Source: Strobilurus pachycystidiatus
Taxonomy: Eukaryota > Basidiomycota > Agaricomycetes > Agaricales > Physalacriaceae
Direction: 5' to 3'
Length of the DNA: 64,000 nt
NCBI GenBank assembly: GCA_019915135.1
Contig: JAHLMK010000013.1
Coordinates: 1-64,000, forward strand
Of this stretch, positions 33,506 through 44,678 are shown one piece after another (position 1 is the stretch's first letter; each line of letters starts with the position of its first letter). A program made the position numbers and the translations under genes. Below the pieces are notes generated by a model. The model saw only the letters and a list, made by a program, of their open reading frames with translations. It searched no databases and was not told where the DNA came from.

Positions 33506-35191
33506 TCATTGGTCTTCGGGGAAGAAATAGAGCACTCCATAAATCACACCGCAGCTTATCGCAATGATGAGGAAAATGAGGATCCCCATGTATACAAACA
33601 GCTCCCATGGCACGCCCTGCTCGGCGGCAGCGGCGGTGGGTACGATGCCCGCCCGCAATTCACGTAACCGTTTCTCGCGAGTGATCGCCCGCTCCTTTGC
33701 GTCTTCCACCTTGACGATGCGCGCGCGGGGGTCCTCGGAGTTGAGCGAGTGCTTAGCGCTCCCCTGGGCGGAGATAACTTCTACGAATGAAGGATAGTGG
33801 TGTTCACACCATTGTTCGACCTAGAGGGAGGTTAGGAGGACTAATGAGTCTGTCAAAGAAGATACGCACTTGACCGCAGACAATGGACAAGGACAGGAAG
33901 CTGGGATCCTTGTATGACGCCTTTGCGTGAATCTTCCTGCAGAACTCCCGGAAGATGTACGCGACCTCTCGGGGATTGGTTGATCGCATGATCAGCTGCG
34001 AGTATATCAGTATGGAGGAAAAGACGCAGAAAATGACCCGCGAACCCCTGCAGCCTCTGCTTTGCGGATTTTGATGTTCCGCTCGAACATGGTTGGGTTC
34101 ATGAAGCAAAGCTCGAGCGTAGCGATAGCCATAGTCGCAGGAATGGCACAGAAGTTGAAGACAGTCTGGTTCTTCAACACTCTGAGGTAGTCGAGGGAAT
34201 CTACGAGATGGCGCATGGCATCGAGAATCATCGCGCTCTGCACCCACATCGCGCGTTCCTTGACCCCCGGCTTCACGTCAATACCGGACCCCAGGCGCAT
34301 GTCTTTCATGTCCTCGAAGCCATGAGCACCCCAGATCTCTTTGGGCCAGAAGTAGCGCGTATCATCCGCGTCCTCGCGGAAATCGCGTATGATGTTGGTC
34401 TTCTGGAGAAGGAGGCCCATGGAATTGGAGAGTTCCAGCTGACTAGCAAGCCAAGGAGCCTCCTTGCCAGATGCAGAGAAGATACGAGAGAGACCTTCGC
34501 CGACAAGGCCAGCTACGTAGTGACAATAGAGGTCGTACTCCTCAATGGTCTCGAGGTAGATGCTGCCTTTGCCGACGGCAGCCTTGTGAGTGTAGTCGGC
34601 CATGCCGTTCTCCATTTTGAAGCAGATGTCAACGATGATGTCTTTGTACCTAAAAATACCCAGTCAGCATGCAACGGATGTAGTTGTGTGAAGGCTTACG
34701 CTGGGTCCAAAGCGTACATCTCCTCGACGACAGCATCGTATTCGACCAAAAGCTGGCGGTCCTTTTCTGCAGGGCCATTGCCGTCGAAATTCCACCCTTT
34801 CTGCACAGTAAGATTGTGGAAATTGCGGAGTAGCTTCTGCTTTTGCTCGTCAGGGATCGTCATGTCGTCCTCTATCGTGTCCAGGCCCCGTAGCACTAGG
34901 TAAAACATGCATATCTGCGCCACGTATCAGACACGTCGACGGCCAAAAACCGATGCTCACCGTCCGTGCCAAGTCTCCATCCAGCTCCTTAATGACGGCA
35001 CTAAAACTTCTGCTCGTCATGTCCAGGAAGCTCCAGCACTTGCGCATCGTCTCACGACTCCATCCGCTGGTCTCATGCTCGTTGACGCTGGTGATATCCC
35101 GCTTCGTCTCGTGGTAAAGGTGGAACTGAAGCAAAGTCCGGAATTCGATGGGATGTGTGATGGCCAGCACGAGCCAGTTTGAGAAACCCAT
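33506..35191 (-). CDS. erg9: Squalene synthase
   Basis: ERG9 condenses two farnesyl diphosphates to squalene at the ER, the first step committed to sterols. The protein starts [20 protein letters not shown]. Both aspartate motifs are present: [14 protein letters not shown] in the first half and [20 protein letters not shown] in the second. Other blocks are [59 protein letters not shown] and [21 protein letters not shown]-terminal membrane anchor ([20 protein letters not shown]) ends in FFPEDQ. Introns (about four) close in frame. The length is as expected. The neighbours show no terpene-cluster partners, so this is the housekeeping enzyme. Confidence 0.97.
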
Positions 35192-36185
35192 TTCCGCAAG
35201 TTTTCGAGCGTGAAAATTGAGAAAGAGCAATAGGGAATGGGAAGAGACGCTAGTGGGGAAAGTGGAAGGAGAGCGTGTCAAACCAGGCAATGGTACGACC
35301 TCATATTGAAATTTCGGAAAAAGACTCCACGTGATCGGGAGTCGCGGTCCGCCGCCTGTGCCTAGCGGTGGACGGCAATGACGCGGAATCAAGACAGAAT
35401 CAAGAAAGTTGTAGACAGTGCTACTACTAGACACAACCCCTAGGCTTCAAGTCGAGATAGTGCCAGGAGCTGGTAGCCATCGTTCCGACAGATTCTGATA
35501 CATCACCATCCATGTACGTGTCATCTAGTTAGTGCTATAGTGGTGACACTGGCAGTGTTATTGTTTCAACGAGCATGCGCACTCAGCAGCAGTCTGTGAA
35601 GTTTGAACATCCGTTTTCAAAGTGGGAGTCTCCGCGGCAGCGGTTTGTGGCGTGTGGGTATCACGGCAGAAGTCAACATGTATCTTTGCTTGCCTACATT
35701 GGAGAATCTGAACAAACAGCTAAATCATCCTCCAGGCAGGTATTAGTTGTGCACGTGTCATGCTCATGAGCAACGAGATCAGGTAATTGGCTGAAACCCG
35801 AGCGCCACATCGCCCTCACTGTACACCTAGAGCACGTCCTGGTCTAATAGCCTGGTTGTTTACAGCTGCAGCATATGAGAAAGGACAGACTCCCAGGTGT
35901 GCTATTGAACACAATCCCACCTCGAACAGAAGGTCATCGATCATCAGCAGCCCGTTCATGTCTGTAGGAATAAGCTGGTTTGGATCTAGGCGCACCTATC
36001 TATAGATAGAGAGAAGGACAGTGGTACCAGCAGAGCGGAGGACGCACAAGCTGGAAGTGTGGACGTTCTCCTCACCGCACGATCCTGGCACGATCGGTGA
36101 TCGCGCGAGTTTTCCATCGGTCCGAGGCCGCCGACAACCCTCCTCTGAATCACGTCATGCTCAGACTTTCCTACTTCCTGCCACC
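35192..36185. other. Upstream region of ERG9 and the following SRPBCC-like gene
   Basis: Bidirectional promoter stretch. A perfect 14-bp palindrome CTATCTATAGATAG (GATA-type core) sits at 35996-36009, about 180 bp before the right-hand ATG. I see no gene. Confidence 0.5.
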
Positions 36186-36787
36186 ATGTCCTCTCCCAAC
36201 TGCGGATACTCCCCAAACTTTACGTCGACGCATTCGGTAGTGCTTGATCAACCCATTCACGTCGTCTTTCCCATCATTGGCACCGGCGAGGGCCATGAGA
36301 GAGTCTGCCGCCTCTCTCCCATCTGCAATGCCTTCCAGCTTCTAGACAAAGATGGTGTATTGCTACCGCCGGACACCGTCCTCATCGAAACGCACGTTCG
36401 CACGTTGCCTCCCAGCCCGTCGGATATTGCTCTACCACGCCAAGCGTTCACGATGACGGAGACAGTATCCGTTTTCGGGATCAAGACAGATGTCCACATT
36501 GAGGGAACTCTGACCTGGGACGAGGAGAGGAAGATGGCTCTGTATGAGACTAATGTCCCCGCCAATGGGATCAGGGTCTGGAAGTCGCGAAAGATTGAGG
36601 AGGTGGCAGAAGGCAAGACACGCATTTCCGAGACTATTCACGGTCGTTGTACGCCCCTTTTGAAGCGTATTGTACAAGGAGAGACGAGCCGAAGTCACAA
36701 GTACGTACTAGCTTACTGGACGTCTCCAGCCGATGGTGATACTTCATTAACAGAGCGCATATGGAGTTGTACCACACACTATTTTGA
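36186..36787 (+). CDS. Small protein with SRPBCC/START-like features, uncharacterised
   Basis: Two exons give about 182 residues. It starts MSSPNCGYSPNFTSTHSVVL in a good context (CCACCATGT). Alternating beta-type segments (VVFPIIGTGEGHERVCRLSP, QAFTMTETVSVFGIKTDVHI, TLTWDEERKMALYETNV) end in a likely long helix, PLLKRIVQGETSRSHKAHME, then LYHTLF. This pattern suggests a helix-grip (SRPBCC) ligand-binding fold, but only by shape. The intron (GTACGT...AACAG) closes in frame, adding AHMELYHTLF and TGA at 36785-36787. Similar short proteins are known as hypothetical proteins in Agaricomycetes. Confidence 0.65.
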
Positions 36788-38329
36788 TATTGACTCGGCT
36801 CTGTACGTCCTCGCTCTGTCTCGCTTTCGCTGGATCTGAGACTTTCGCTAGGCAGTTCTCTATTCACTTGGGCTTTGTCTTTAGAATGTTTGATACCGAT
36901 AATAATGGCTCGAATTCTACTATCCGACATGATACCCTTCAGGAAACAATCAGTACCACTCACCGATAATCACGACTGGTACGTTGTAACGAGAGTCAAA
37001 GACGAGAATAACAGAGTCGCATTTTCTGTCGATGTTCACTCACCCTCAATCGAGACGCTGCTTGCGCGAGAGTCCTTACGTGGTACGCAAAACTCGGTTT
37101 CCTGACAAGAAGGTTGGACTGAGACCGAATAGCAGTACAGTATCTGAGCAAAGTCTCCATATCACGGAGACTGTAATTCCGCCAAAGCTATCGCAGAAAG
37201 TCTCGGTGTTGGCGCTCAAACGGTCTATCTCGGCACTCCAGTCATACCCGAAAACGATTCCTCGCAAGTCTCTCACCGCACCGAAATACAATATAAGCTG
37301 CCAAAGATCAGCGGCGGTCGTAGATCCCTGAGCGTGTAGGTATTCACCGTTCGCCAATCATTGTGGCGACATAGCCAGTGTCGGTTGCATCTGTATATTT
37401 CCCATTTCAGGCCCGGAAGAATCGATGACTTCTCTCGACCGCTGCCCAGAGCAACAGCCACCACCTCCGCCCGATGGCGTACAGCACAAAAAGCAACCTA
37501 ACCATGATTATTCTTGTTGGGAAGTATGACTGACTGTCAACGCTACCGTTCCCTAGAGCATCGCCACAACAGCAATCGCAATCGCAGTCACACCCATCTT
37601 CAGCGTTCTATTGTCAGGCTGCGTGATATTTGTCTCAGAGAGCGGATGATATCTTACCGTTACAGCATTCTCCGCACATTACAAGACACATTTCAATACA
37701 AGCTTCCATAGTTTGACTGACTGTGGGGAAGAGGTGAGGTCGCGGAATCTATCTGTGATGATCTCAATGCATGCCTCTGTATATATGGCGACAGCTGCGA
37801 TGCAAGAGGCAGTGTGCAATATGTTGAAACGGACCTCACAGCCCGTCCATGGGTGCGAACTAAGTGAGACTCAGATATCAGTGATATATATATTGACTCC
37901 AGTATCAATTCGGCAGAGGGCATGTGGCGAGGGATTGAGAGAGGCCCAGGATCCGTGCACGGACGCAGAAAGCGGTCAACCGCTGGTAGGTACATACGGT
38001 TAACTTACCGACTTCGTGGCGCAAGATCACCCTGTACCCTATAGAGGAGCATAGTATGGAAACGGAAGATGCCTGAATTAGAAGTCTTCATTTGGAAGAC
38101 TGCAGGATGGATAGTAAAGCAGCTTCATAGAGATGTAAGATAATAAATGAATCAGAAATGAATGGATGCGATGTTGACCTAGTACGTAGTCCGTGGGAAG
38201 CTCCTGCCTTGCTCGACCGGACGTTTCGGCAGTTTCAGTCCAGGCGCTCACACCCGGTGACCCCGATTCCTGCATGTCATTCTTGTGGCCATTGCTTAAC
38301 CCGGACCGGAGTAAGATGCTGCTGCTTTA
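36788..38329. other. Intergenic stretch
   Basis: About 1.5 kb without a supported gene. A minus-strand hydrophobic piece (TLKMGVTAIAIAVVAML) at about 37550-37600 could be the end of a tiny membrane protein but no upstream exon joins in phase. Other open frames lack any family signal. Confidence 0.45.
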
Positions 38330-39737
38330 ATGACAACCGCGACGAGCACAACGACTATCTCGGGACCATCGTTGTCGGTGCCCCCGACGATGGCGCTCAA
38401 GCCCACCCTCACACCGCGGCTGAGCTCACTGATTGATAGCGCAGGTCGTGCCTTTGTCAACCACGACTACCAGCTCACTCAATCACTCGTCGACTCGGCA
38501 TTTGCGCTGCTCCCGCCGCCGACATCGAATCCAGACGCGCTCAGTGACTATCGCCGCCGTTGGGACATCTTTCGCATTACGCTTGAAGCCCATGTCTTTA
38601 TCTCGTCCTCCCCCTCCGATGACCTCCCCTTACCCCTCAAGGATTTGCTTTTGCAGTCTTCCCATGCGCTCGTCAGGACCATGTATCAGCGGTCGATCGC
38701 TCTTTTCACCTTGGAAAGCGGCTCTTCGAAGACCAGCAATGTCACTTACATTCCTTCCTCCGTCGTCACTACACTCGTCTATGCGAGCATAAGGGTGAAT
38801 TGCCCTGATGTCGGCCGGGTCATCATAGAGGAATGGCTCGCTTACAGGGACGTACATCATTCACTCGGGCACAGTGAAGCCTACAAAAAGCTCCTTGCAA
38901 TATACTGCTTGCAGATTTTGCCAGCGCTGGATCAATGGGACTATGCGAGGGAATTTCTCGACTATGAGAGCGAGCTATCGCCCAAGTCGCGCCAAGTAGG
39001 TTCTCTTGTACTCCCCGCTTCCTTCATTTTGCTGACGCGATGCACAGCTTCTCCGTAAATCCCTCCAGGACTCTTACAACAAATCCCACTCTTCGCGCAT
39101 TCCATCCTCAACCTCATTGCCCAGCACTCCGAAATCACCCCGCAGCTTTTCACCTGCACCGTCGACTAGCTCATCCTCGTCCTCGCTGTCCACAACTTCA
39201 ACACACACCATAGTGCCGGCGACTCCGCGCGGAGATCGCAATTCGACCTACATGAGTACTCTACCCACGACATCATCCGAATCATCAGCGAGGTCCTCCT
39301 CATCCATAGGCACGGCTAAACCGCAGACTCGCTCAGGCGCTGCCACTCCCGAAAATCACAAGCAAAAGTCCTCAATCACATCCGTCTCATCTCATCAATC
39401 CACACCCAACGGCGCTGTTGTCAGCAGACCACACGCTGTGACCCCCGCACGCAGCCCAGGTCTCTTGGCGTTGCTCAAGGCGTCCGTTGGACCCGTTCTG
39501 AATTCGACAAAAGTGGCCACATTTCTAATATTTGCGGTCTTGTTCCCGTTAGTGTCGTTGGTTTTTCGGCTCAGACGGAAAAAGCTGTCCGCAGACTCGG
39601 GCAACACGGCGGATATGGTGCGGAAAAGGCTACAGGCAGTCACTGTCGCTGAGAGCAGCGTTTTTGGGAGAGTATGGAGCGAGGTACTGAGAGTCGTGAC
39701 GGATACTATCCGAATGGGCGGGAGCGGACTGGTGTAG
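38330..39737 (+). CDS. Tail-anchored protein, possibly PEX26-like
   Basis: Two exons, 38330-38995 and 39048-39737, give 451 residues. The N-terminal two thirds of exon 1 looks all-helical and TPR-like (AGRAFVNHDYQLTQSLVDSA, VYASIRVNCPDVGRVIIEEW, KKLLAIYCLQILPALDQWD). Exon 2 begins with a long Ser/Thr/Pro-rich linker, followed by one membrane segment near the end (VATFLIFAVLFPLVSLVFRL) with a basic flank RRKK and a lumenal remainder. The arrangement is like fungal PEX26/PEX15 peroxins, which recruit PEX1-PEX6 to peroxisomes; I am not certain of this, and a general tail-anchored protein is the safe reading. Confidence 0.6.
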
Positions 39738-40661
39738 TACATTATCGATTAGCATGGTTTGGCCGCTCTCGTGTCTGCGCTGATATTTTGGTGATAACTT
39801 GCTTGGGTGAACTTTTTTGTACTTCATATATTAGTAGGCTCTAATGTCTAAATCAAGCATCAAGCAAACTGGCATGATAGTTTGTCGCACATGAGTCTCA
39901 GCTGGTTTTCAACTTCACATACATACGTTCATTTCGCCAGCGTGCAGCGTCAGTCGTGGCACCAAGCGCCCCATTCTCCCATTTATTTTATTTGCCATTC
40001 TGGACAGTTGAATGGGGGGCCCTATCATCTGGCCAGTGCGATTACGTCTGACCCTCAGGCCTCAACGCTTAGACCACAACCATGATCATCTCCGTTAGCG
40101 ACTCTCCGGTAAGTTACCACACTCTCTGTAAAGTATCATAATGCCCGTTCCGCGGCTTCTGCATGTCAACTCAATTAACCGACCCTCTGATCTCACCTTC
40201 CCCCGCAGAGTCTAATTGTGCATGGCCCGCCCGATCTTCGAATTCATTTGTTCTTCGGGCCGAACGACACATTTATGCTCATCCGCCTTGTCTTGTTGCG
40301 TCCGTTTGCAGTCTCTCGGATCCTCTTGTTTCATGTATTCTGCCACACCCCGACCCCCATGACCGCGGTCTGCAGACCTGCTGCAGACTGTCGCAACCCA
40401 CACAGTCGCGTCGACATTTGGAGATATCTCGCACGGTCCTGATTTCGTTCAACGTGGCTCTATGACACAGTTCCCTTGGTGCCCGAAGCGACTGCTTCGA
40501 GACGAGTGGCCTTTGGGGGTGCTTCCGATCTTGTGGCAAAGCCCGACCCCGCAGGTGTGGCACGAGCATCAATCCAATTGTATTGTCATTGTGTCATGCA
40601 CGGGGACATCAAATATGGCTTGTCTCCGGTTACCTTTTCTACAGCTTTGCTCTTGACACCC
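39738..40661. other. Intergenic stretch, promoter of the hydrolase
   Basis: No supported gene. A short spliced frame starting MIISVSDSPSLIVHGPPDL at about 40081 can be built with one GT-AG intron but has no family match, and may be a transcribed leader. Confidence 0.4.
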
Positions 40662-41702
40662 ATGATCTACGTCCAGGACAAGCGCTTGGTTTTGCCCGAT
40701 GGGCGAACCCTCGCTTACGCGGACAACGGCAACACCTCGTCTTCCACTGTCGTCCTCTACCTCCACGGTGCTTTCAGCGTCGGCGATGCTTCGCGTCTTT
40801 CACCCACACTCGCAGAGAAGAACGTTCATTTTGTGGCACCATCGCTGCCAGGATGGTCTGTTTTTCATACATACATACAATGTACATCAATGATTGACTG
40901 TCGCGGTAGGGGAGAGTCGTCGCCAGTTCCAGATCCCAAGCATTACGCCCAGACCTTCGCTGACGACATATCCGCCCTCTTCATTCACCTGCGTGTTGAT
41001 GCAGCGCAGCTCAAAATCATCATATGTGCACACTCCTGGGGCAGTGTGGCCGCGCAGATGCTGTATGGCGCACCAGTAGCACACTTTCCACTCCGTCGGC
41101 AGATATCCTCCATGATTCTCCTTGCGCCGCACTCACCGCCTCATTGCCATAAGGAATATGCCAGATTCATGACATGGCAGTCCTACTTTATGACAGGTCC
41201 ACCCTCGCGGTACATTCCGTTCAATCTCCTTGCCCGGGTGTTCCAATGGGTGCTATTGTCAAAATTTAAATCCGAAGCGGTCGCGGAAGGACTCATTCGG
41301 AAGATGCTCTTCTCGCAGATGTCGGAGAGCGAGAGGGAGCGGTACCATAGCTGGCGAGACGTTCGCGGGATGTTGGAAGGCCAGTACGAGAAGGAATTGG
41401 CGGCGAACATGGTGCGCAGCACTGAGCGGACATGGCAAGGGTTTCTGGATACCCCGATGGTGTATCACTCGGGGTGGGGAGGTGTGGATCCGTCGGCGGC
41501 TGCTAACCTCAAGGATTACCAGGGAGTCGCGTCACCACCGCCCGTCTACCTCGTTTCAGCCTCCCGAGATCACACCGTGTCACATCGTGTGGCTGAATGG
41601 TTGGCAAACGCGTACATAAACTCCAGCCTGCGCGTGGTCGACGGCAGTCATCTATCGATCATATTCTACTTGGAAGAGTTGTGGAAGGAGATCCTGTTGT
41701 GA
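40662..41702 (+). CDS. Alpha/beta hydrolase
   Basis: A serine hydrolase of the alpha/beta fold with start MIYVQDKRLVLPDGRTLAYA, as is usual for this mushroom family. The oxyanion-loop HG is in VVLYLHGAF. The nucleophile elbow is AHSWGSVAAQ, the acid is Asp in VSASRDHTV, and the base is His in VDGSHLSI. A short intron after SLPGW (40857 to about 40910) removes a stretch that is open in frame, so the gene also reads without splicing. A cap of helices occupies the middle (SYFMTGPPSRYIPFNLLAR). Substrate is unknown. The upstream open frame back to 40476 was not used because the first 60 codons look non-coding. Confidence 0.82.
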   Translation: MIYVQDKRLVLPDGRTLAYADNGNTSSSTVVLYLHGAFSVGDASRLSPTLAEKNVHFVAPSLPGWSVFHTYIQCTSMIDCRGRGESSPVPDPKHYAQTFADDISALFIHLRVDAAQLKIIICAHSWGSVAAQMLYGAPVAHFPLRRQISSMILLAPHSPPHCHKEYARFMTWQSYFMTGPPSRYIPFNLLARVFQWVLLSKFKSEAVAEGLIRKMLFSQMSESERERYHSWRDVRGMLEGQYEKELAANMVRSTERTWQGFLDTPMVYHSGWGGVDPSAAANLKDYQGVASPPPVYLVSASRDHTVSHRVAEWLANAYINSSLRVVDGSHLSIIFYLEELWKEILL

Positions 41703-41977
41703 AAACCGAAAAGAAAAACGCTAATTCGGAACTACCTCATTGACCATATATTATATCATAGCATCTCCTGTAACATCTTCCACTAGTCTACCTACCTGCA
41801 TGTCTACTTACCTGCTTTGCTCGCTGTATATCTGTTGTATATCGAACCCTGGAGGTGAAGATCAAGAATAGTACTAGTCACACATTTCCAATTCAAACTC
41901 AATGATATTCCACGATGACGCCTCGAGGCTAAGTTCGTCCAAACGCCCATCTACTCTGTCTTCAGCTTCCTCCCACC

Positions 41978-43750
41978 ATGGCCAGCTGCGACCCCATTCT
42001 CGAAGAAGACGGAGACCATGAGCTCAAAGTCACGTTCTCTCCGCCGCTCTATCTCCAGCGCAAGATATGGGTGCTCGATGTCATGCGCAGGGAGGGCATA
42101 GTCGACGTGGGTCCGCCGCGCACCTCTTCGTACTAGATCTAATGACACGGGTGAAATACAGGTCGTCGACATCGGATGTGGCGAAGGACAGCTGCTGAAT
42201 GCTCTTAGCCAACCCGCGCCGTGGCTGCCTCCGCCACCGCCGGGAATCATCCCCACCGCCCCCGACAATGACCCAAGTCTCTCGGCCTCGCCAACGTCGC
42301 CAACGACACCCAATTTCAATTCTGCGAGTGATCCAATACCGAATCTGCATCCACGAAAGATTGCTGGACTGGATATCGCCGAGCAGGACTTGCACTTTGC
42401 GATCGATGCAGTCGCGCCTCCGCTACCAAGCACGATACCCTCCTACATGTGTCAGCCGGTACGATGGGAGCCTCTCGTGGCATCGATATGGAAGGGAGGA
42501 TTGCAGGTTATCAATGAAGAGTTCGTCAACACCGAATGCATCGTCAGCTCCGAAGTGTACGTGCCTGTCTACAACGTGTATACAACTGAAAAGTCAAACG
42601 CCCTATCAGAATCGAACATCTTCCGCCGGATGTGTTGCCATTCTTTGCTCCCGTTCTGCTTGGCGTCTACCACCCGTACAAACTCCTCATCACCACCCCA
42701 TCTTACAACTTCAACGCCCGGTTTACGTCTCCAAACGCGCCGCCATCTGTTCGTAAAGGATACCCTGACCCTACCAAACGAACGGAGAGAATATTTCGCC
42801 ACCACGACCACAAGTTTGAGTGGACTGTCTCCGAGTTCAAGGACTGGTGCACTGAGGTTGCCGACAGATGGGGGTATCGCGTCGAGCCCAGCGATGTCGG
42901 GCGTGCCGTTGAAGAGGACCCATGGGGGAGGGATGCAGAACTTGGCGGCGCTTCTTTGGTGGCAGAGTTTACTCGCCTGGATATAGGTGACATCCGCAGA
43001 CAGGCTTCGGAAGACGAAGCTAGAGAAGCAGTTCTCAACTTGAACGCCGATGCCCCACCACACGAGCGGCTGTCTTTACATGAGCATCCGCCGCACCCTT
43101 TAGCTCGTCAGCCTGCTTCCTTCGAAGATATAGGCGCAAGGGTCAAGGCGCACCTGGAGGAATCTCGAGACGCGATCCAGAGCTTCGAGGAGGTGTGGTA
43201 CAGGGACGAACTCGCTGTTCTTTGCGGTGGATGGACGGAAGTATTGGCGAAAGCGGTGGAATCCTGCGAGGGCCTTTCGCTCAAACGCGACGAGGCATTC
43301 AAGGAGAGACCGGACAGGGAAGCTTGGATGATTGAACTAACCGGCGGGCCATCCCAACCTCGGATGCTCTGGCCAACGACCGAAGAGGTTGATCGCAGCG
43401 TCGAGTACATGTCTCCTGATTGGATTCCGGTGGAGGACGGATACAGCGATAGCAGCAGCAGCAGCAGCGAGGGAGGTGGGGATGAGTGGGGCAATAGCAC
43501 CGGGGCAGAGGAAGGTGACATATCATGGGGGAATTATTCTGAAGAAGACAAGGATGATCACATTGCAAGATATTCAGAGCGGCCACCGTGGATGACGCCA
43601 GAGAACCAGCAAGTTGGGGCGTGGGGAGGAGGGAATGATGGATACAGCTGGGGGAACATACCGAGCGTGCCTCAGAGCGACAGTTCGACGGCAGGGTGGG
43701 AGGGGGACGAGAGCGACAGCGTCAGCTCGAAGAGCACAGATACGCTATGA
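41978..43750 (+). CDS. hen1: HEN1-type small-RNA 2'-O-methyltransferase
   Basis: HEN1 methylates the 2'-OH at the 3' end of small RNAs and protects them. Three exons close in frame. Exon 1 starts MASCDPILEEDGDHELKVTF; motif I of the SAM site is VVDIGCGEGQLLNAL. The metal-binding signature is complete: Glu and Glu-His in SSEVIEHL, His in GVYHPYKLLITTPSYN, and a later HDHKFEWTVSEFKDWC. Between motif I and the next strand (IAGLDIAEQDL) lies a Pro/Ser-rich insert of about 45 residues. After the domain, a C-terminal part of about 280 residues is acidic, with an SSSSSSEGGG run and WGN repeats. No PAZ or La domain is seen. RNAi pathway membership is inferred from the family. Confidence 0.9.
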
Positions 43751-43956
43751 AGGATTTCTTGCCGGTGTTTAGTTGGGTCATCACCGATATTGATAGTGCA
43801 TCTTGTTGTATGTATTGACTGGCAACCATTCAAAGACGATGTTCAAGTCCGTGCATTATAAGATGATACAAGCTGACAGATAATTAAGATAAGCCTAAAG
43901 GAATTCAAGACCACTCACTGGTATATAAGAGTGTCCGACATTCTTCACATCCCTGC

Positions 43957-44281
43957 CTATTCCTCAAGCTTAATGGTGACAACGGGAGCTGTACAAGGTC
44001 TTCAGCGATTGCGTTGGACGACAGAGAGCCTACTCACAGACTAGTGGATGTAGCTGCGCCATATATGTGACCATCCACATCAAGTAGCACGCCGCGAACG
44101 CGAGCATGAGGCCCGTCCGTATGACCCTATATTGGAGGTGTTTAGTGATGGCCCGTGGGTCGACTTTCGGGCTGAGGGCAACTAACTCTTGATTGGGGCC
44201 TTTGGGCACAAAGAGGGCGGAGGCGGTCATTAATGCAGCAACGATGACGAGAACGAGGAAGACTGGGAGTATGGACGCCAT
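43957..44281 (-). CDS. vma9: V-type ATPase subunit e
   Basis: The small membrane subunit of the Vo sector of the vacuolar proton pump. Three exons give about 70 residues: MASILPVFLVLVIVAALMTA, then FVPKGPNQE, an intron, VIRTGLMLAFAACYLMWMVT and YMAQLHPLV, an intron, and SPVVTIKLEE with TAG at 43957-43959. Two hydrophobic helices and the QLHPL motif are diagnostic. Both introns are GT-AG and in frame. Confidence 0.92.
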
Positions 44282-44678
44282 GGTGCTCGATGTGGTGGAA
44301 GGAGAGAATGCGCCGTGGGAATGTCGGCCTCTATCGGCTTGTGTCCGTAAATGGAGATGCCGCTTTCTTGACGTGGCGAGAGTCCGCGAGACAATCCTGC
44401 TTGACGTCGCGCTCGCGGCTCAGGTGACCAGGTCGGCTTTGAGATATTCAATCCCCGAGTCCAATTTATGAAGCGCGTAGCATCTCTGCTGTGATATAGT
44501 CATCAAATCGAGCTCGGCTCAATGTGTACGCGCTAGCAGGATTACTCTTGTCCCTCTTTACTACTTACGTATATTACTTAGTCTATCTGGGAGAAATCGC
44601 ACAATAATCAATGATTATGAACAATGATCTCATTGAGTGTGTTTTGTGAAGTACAGAGCTTGCATTATGGGAAGTCAT

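Noticed and set aside
33506..36185. Terpene biosynthetic cluster around squalene synthase
   Set aside because: Neighbours are a GST and a small hypothetical; no cyclase, P450 or transporter is nearby. The gene looks like the housekeeping ERG9.
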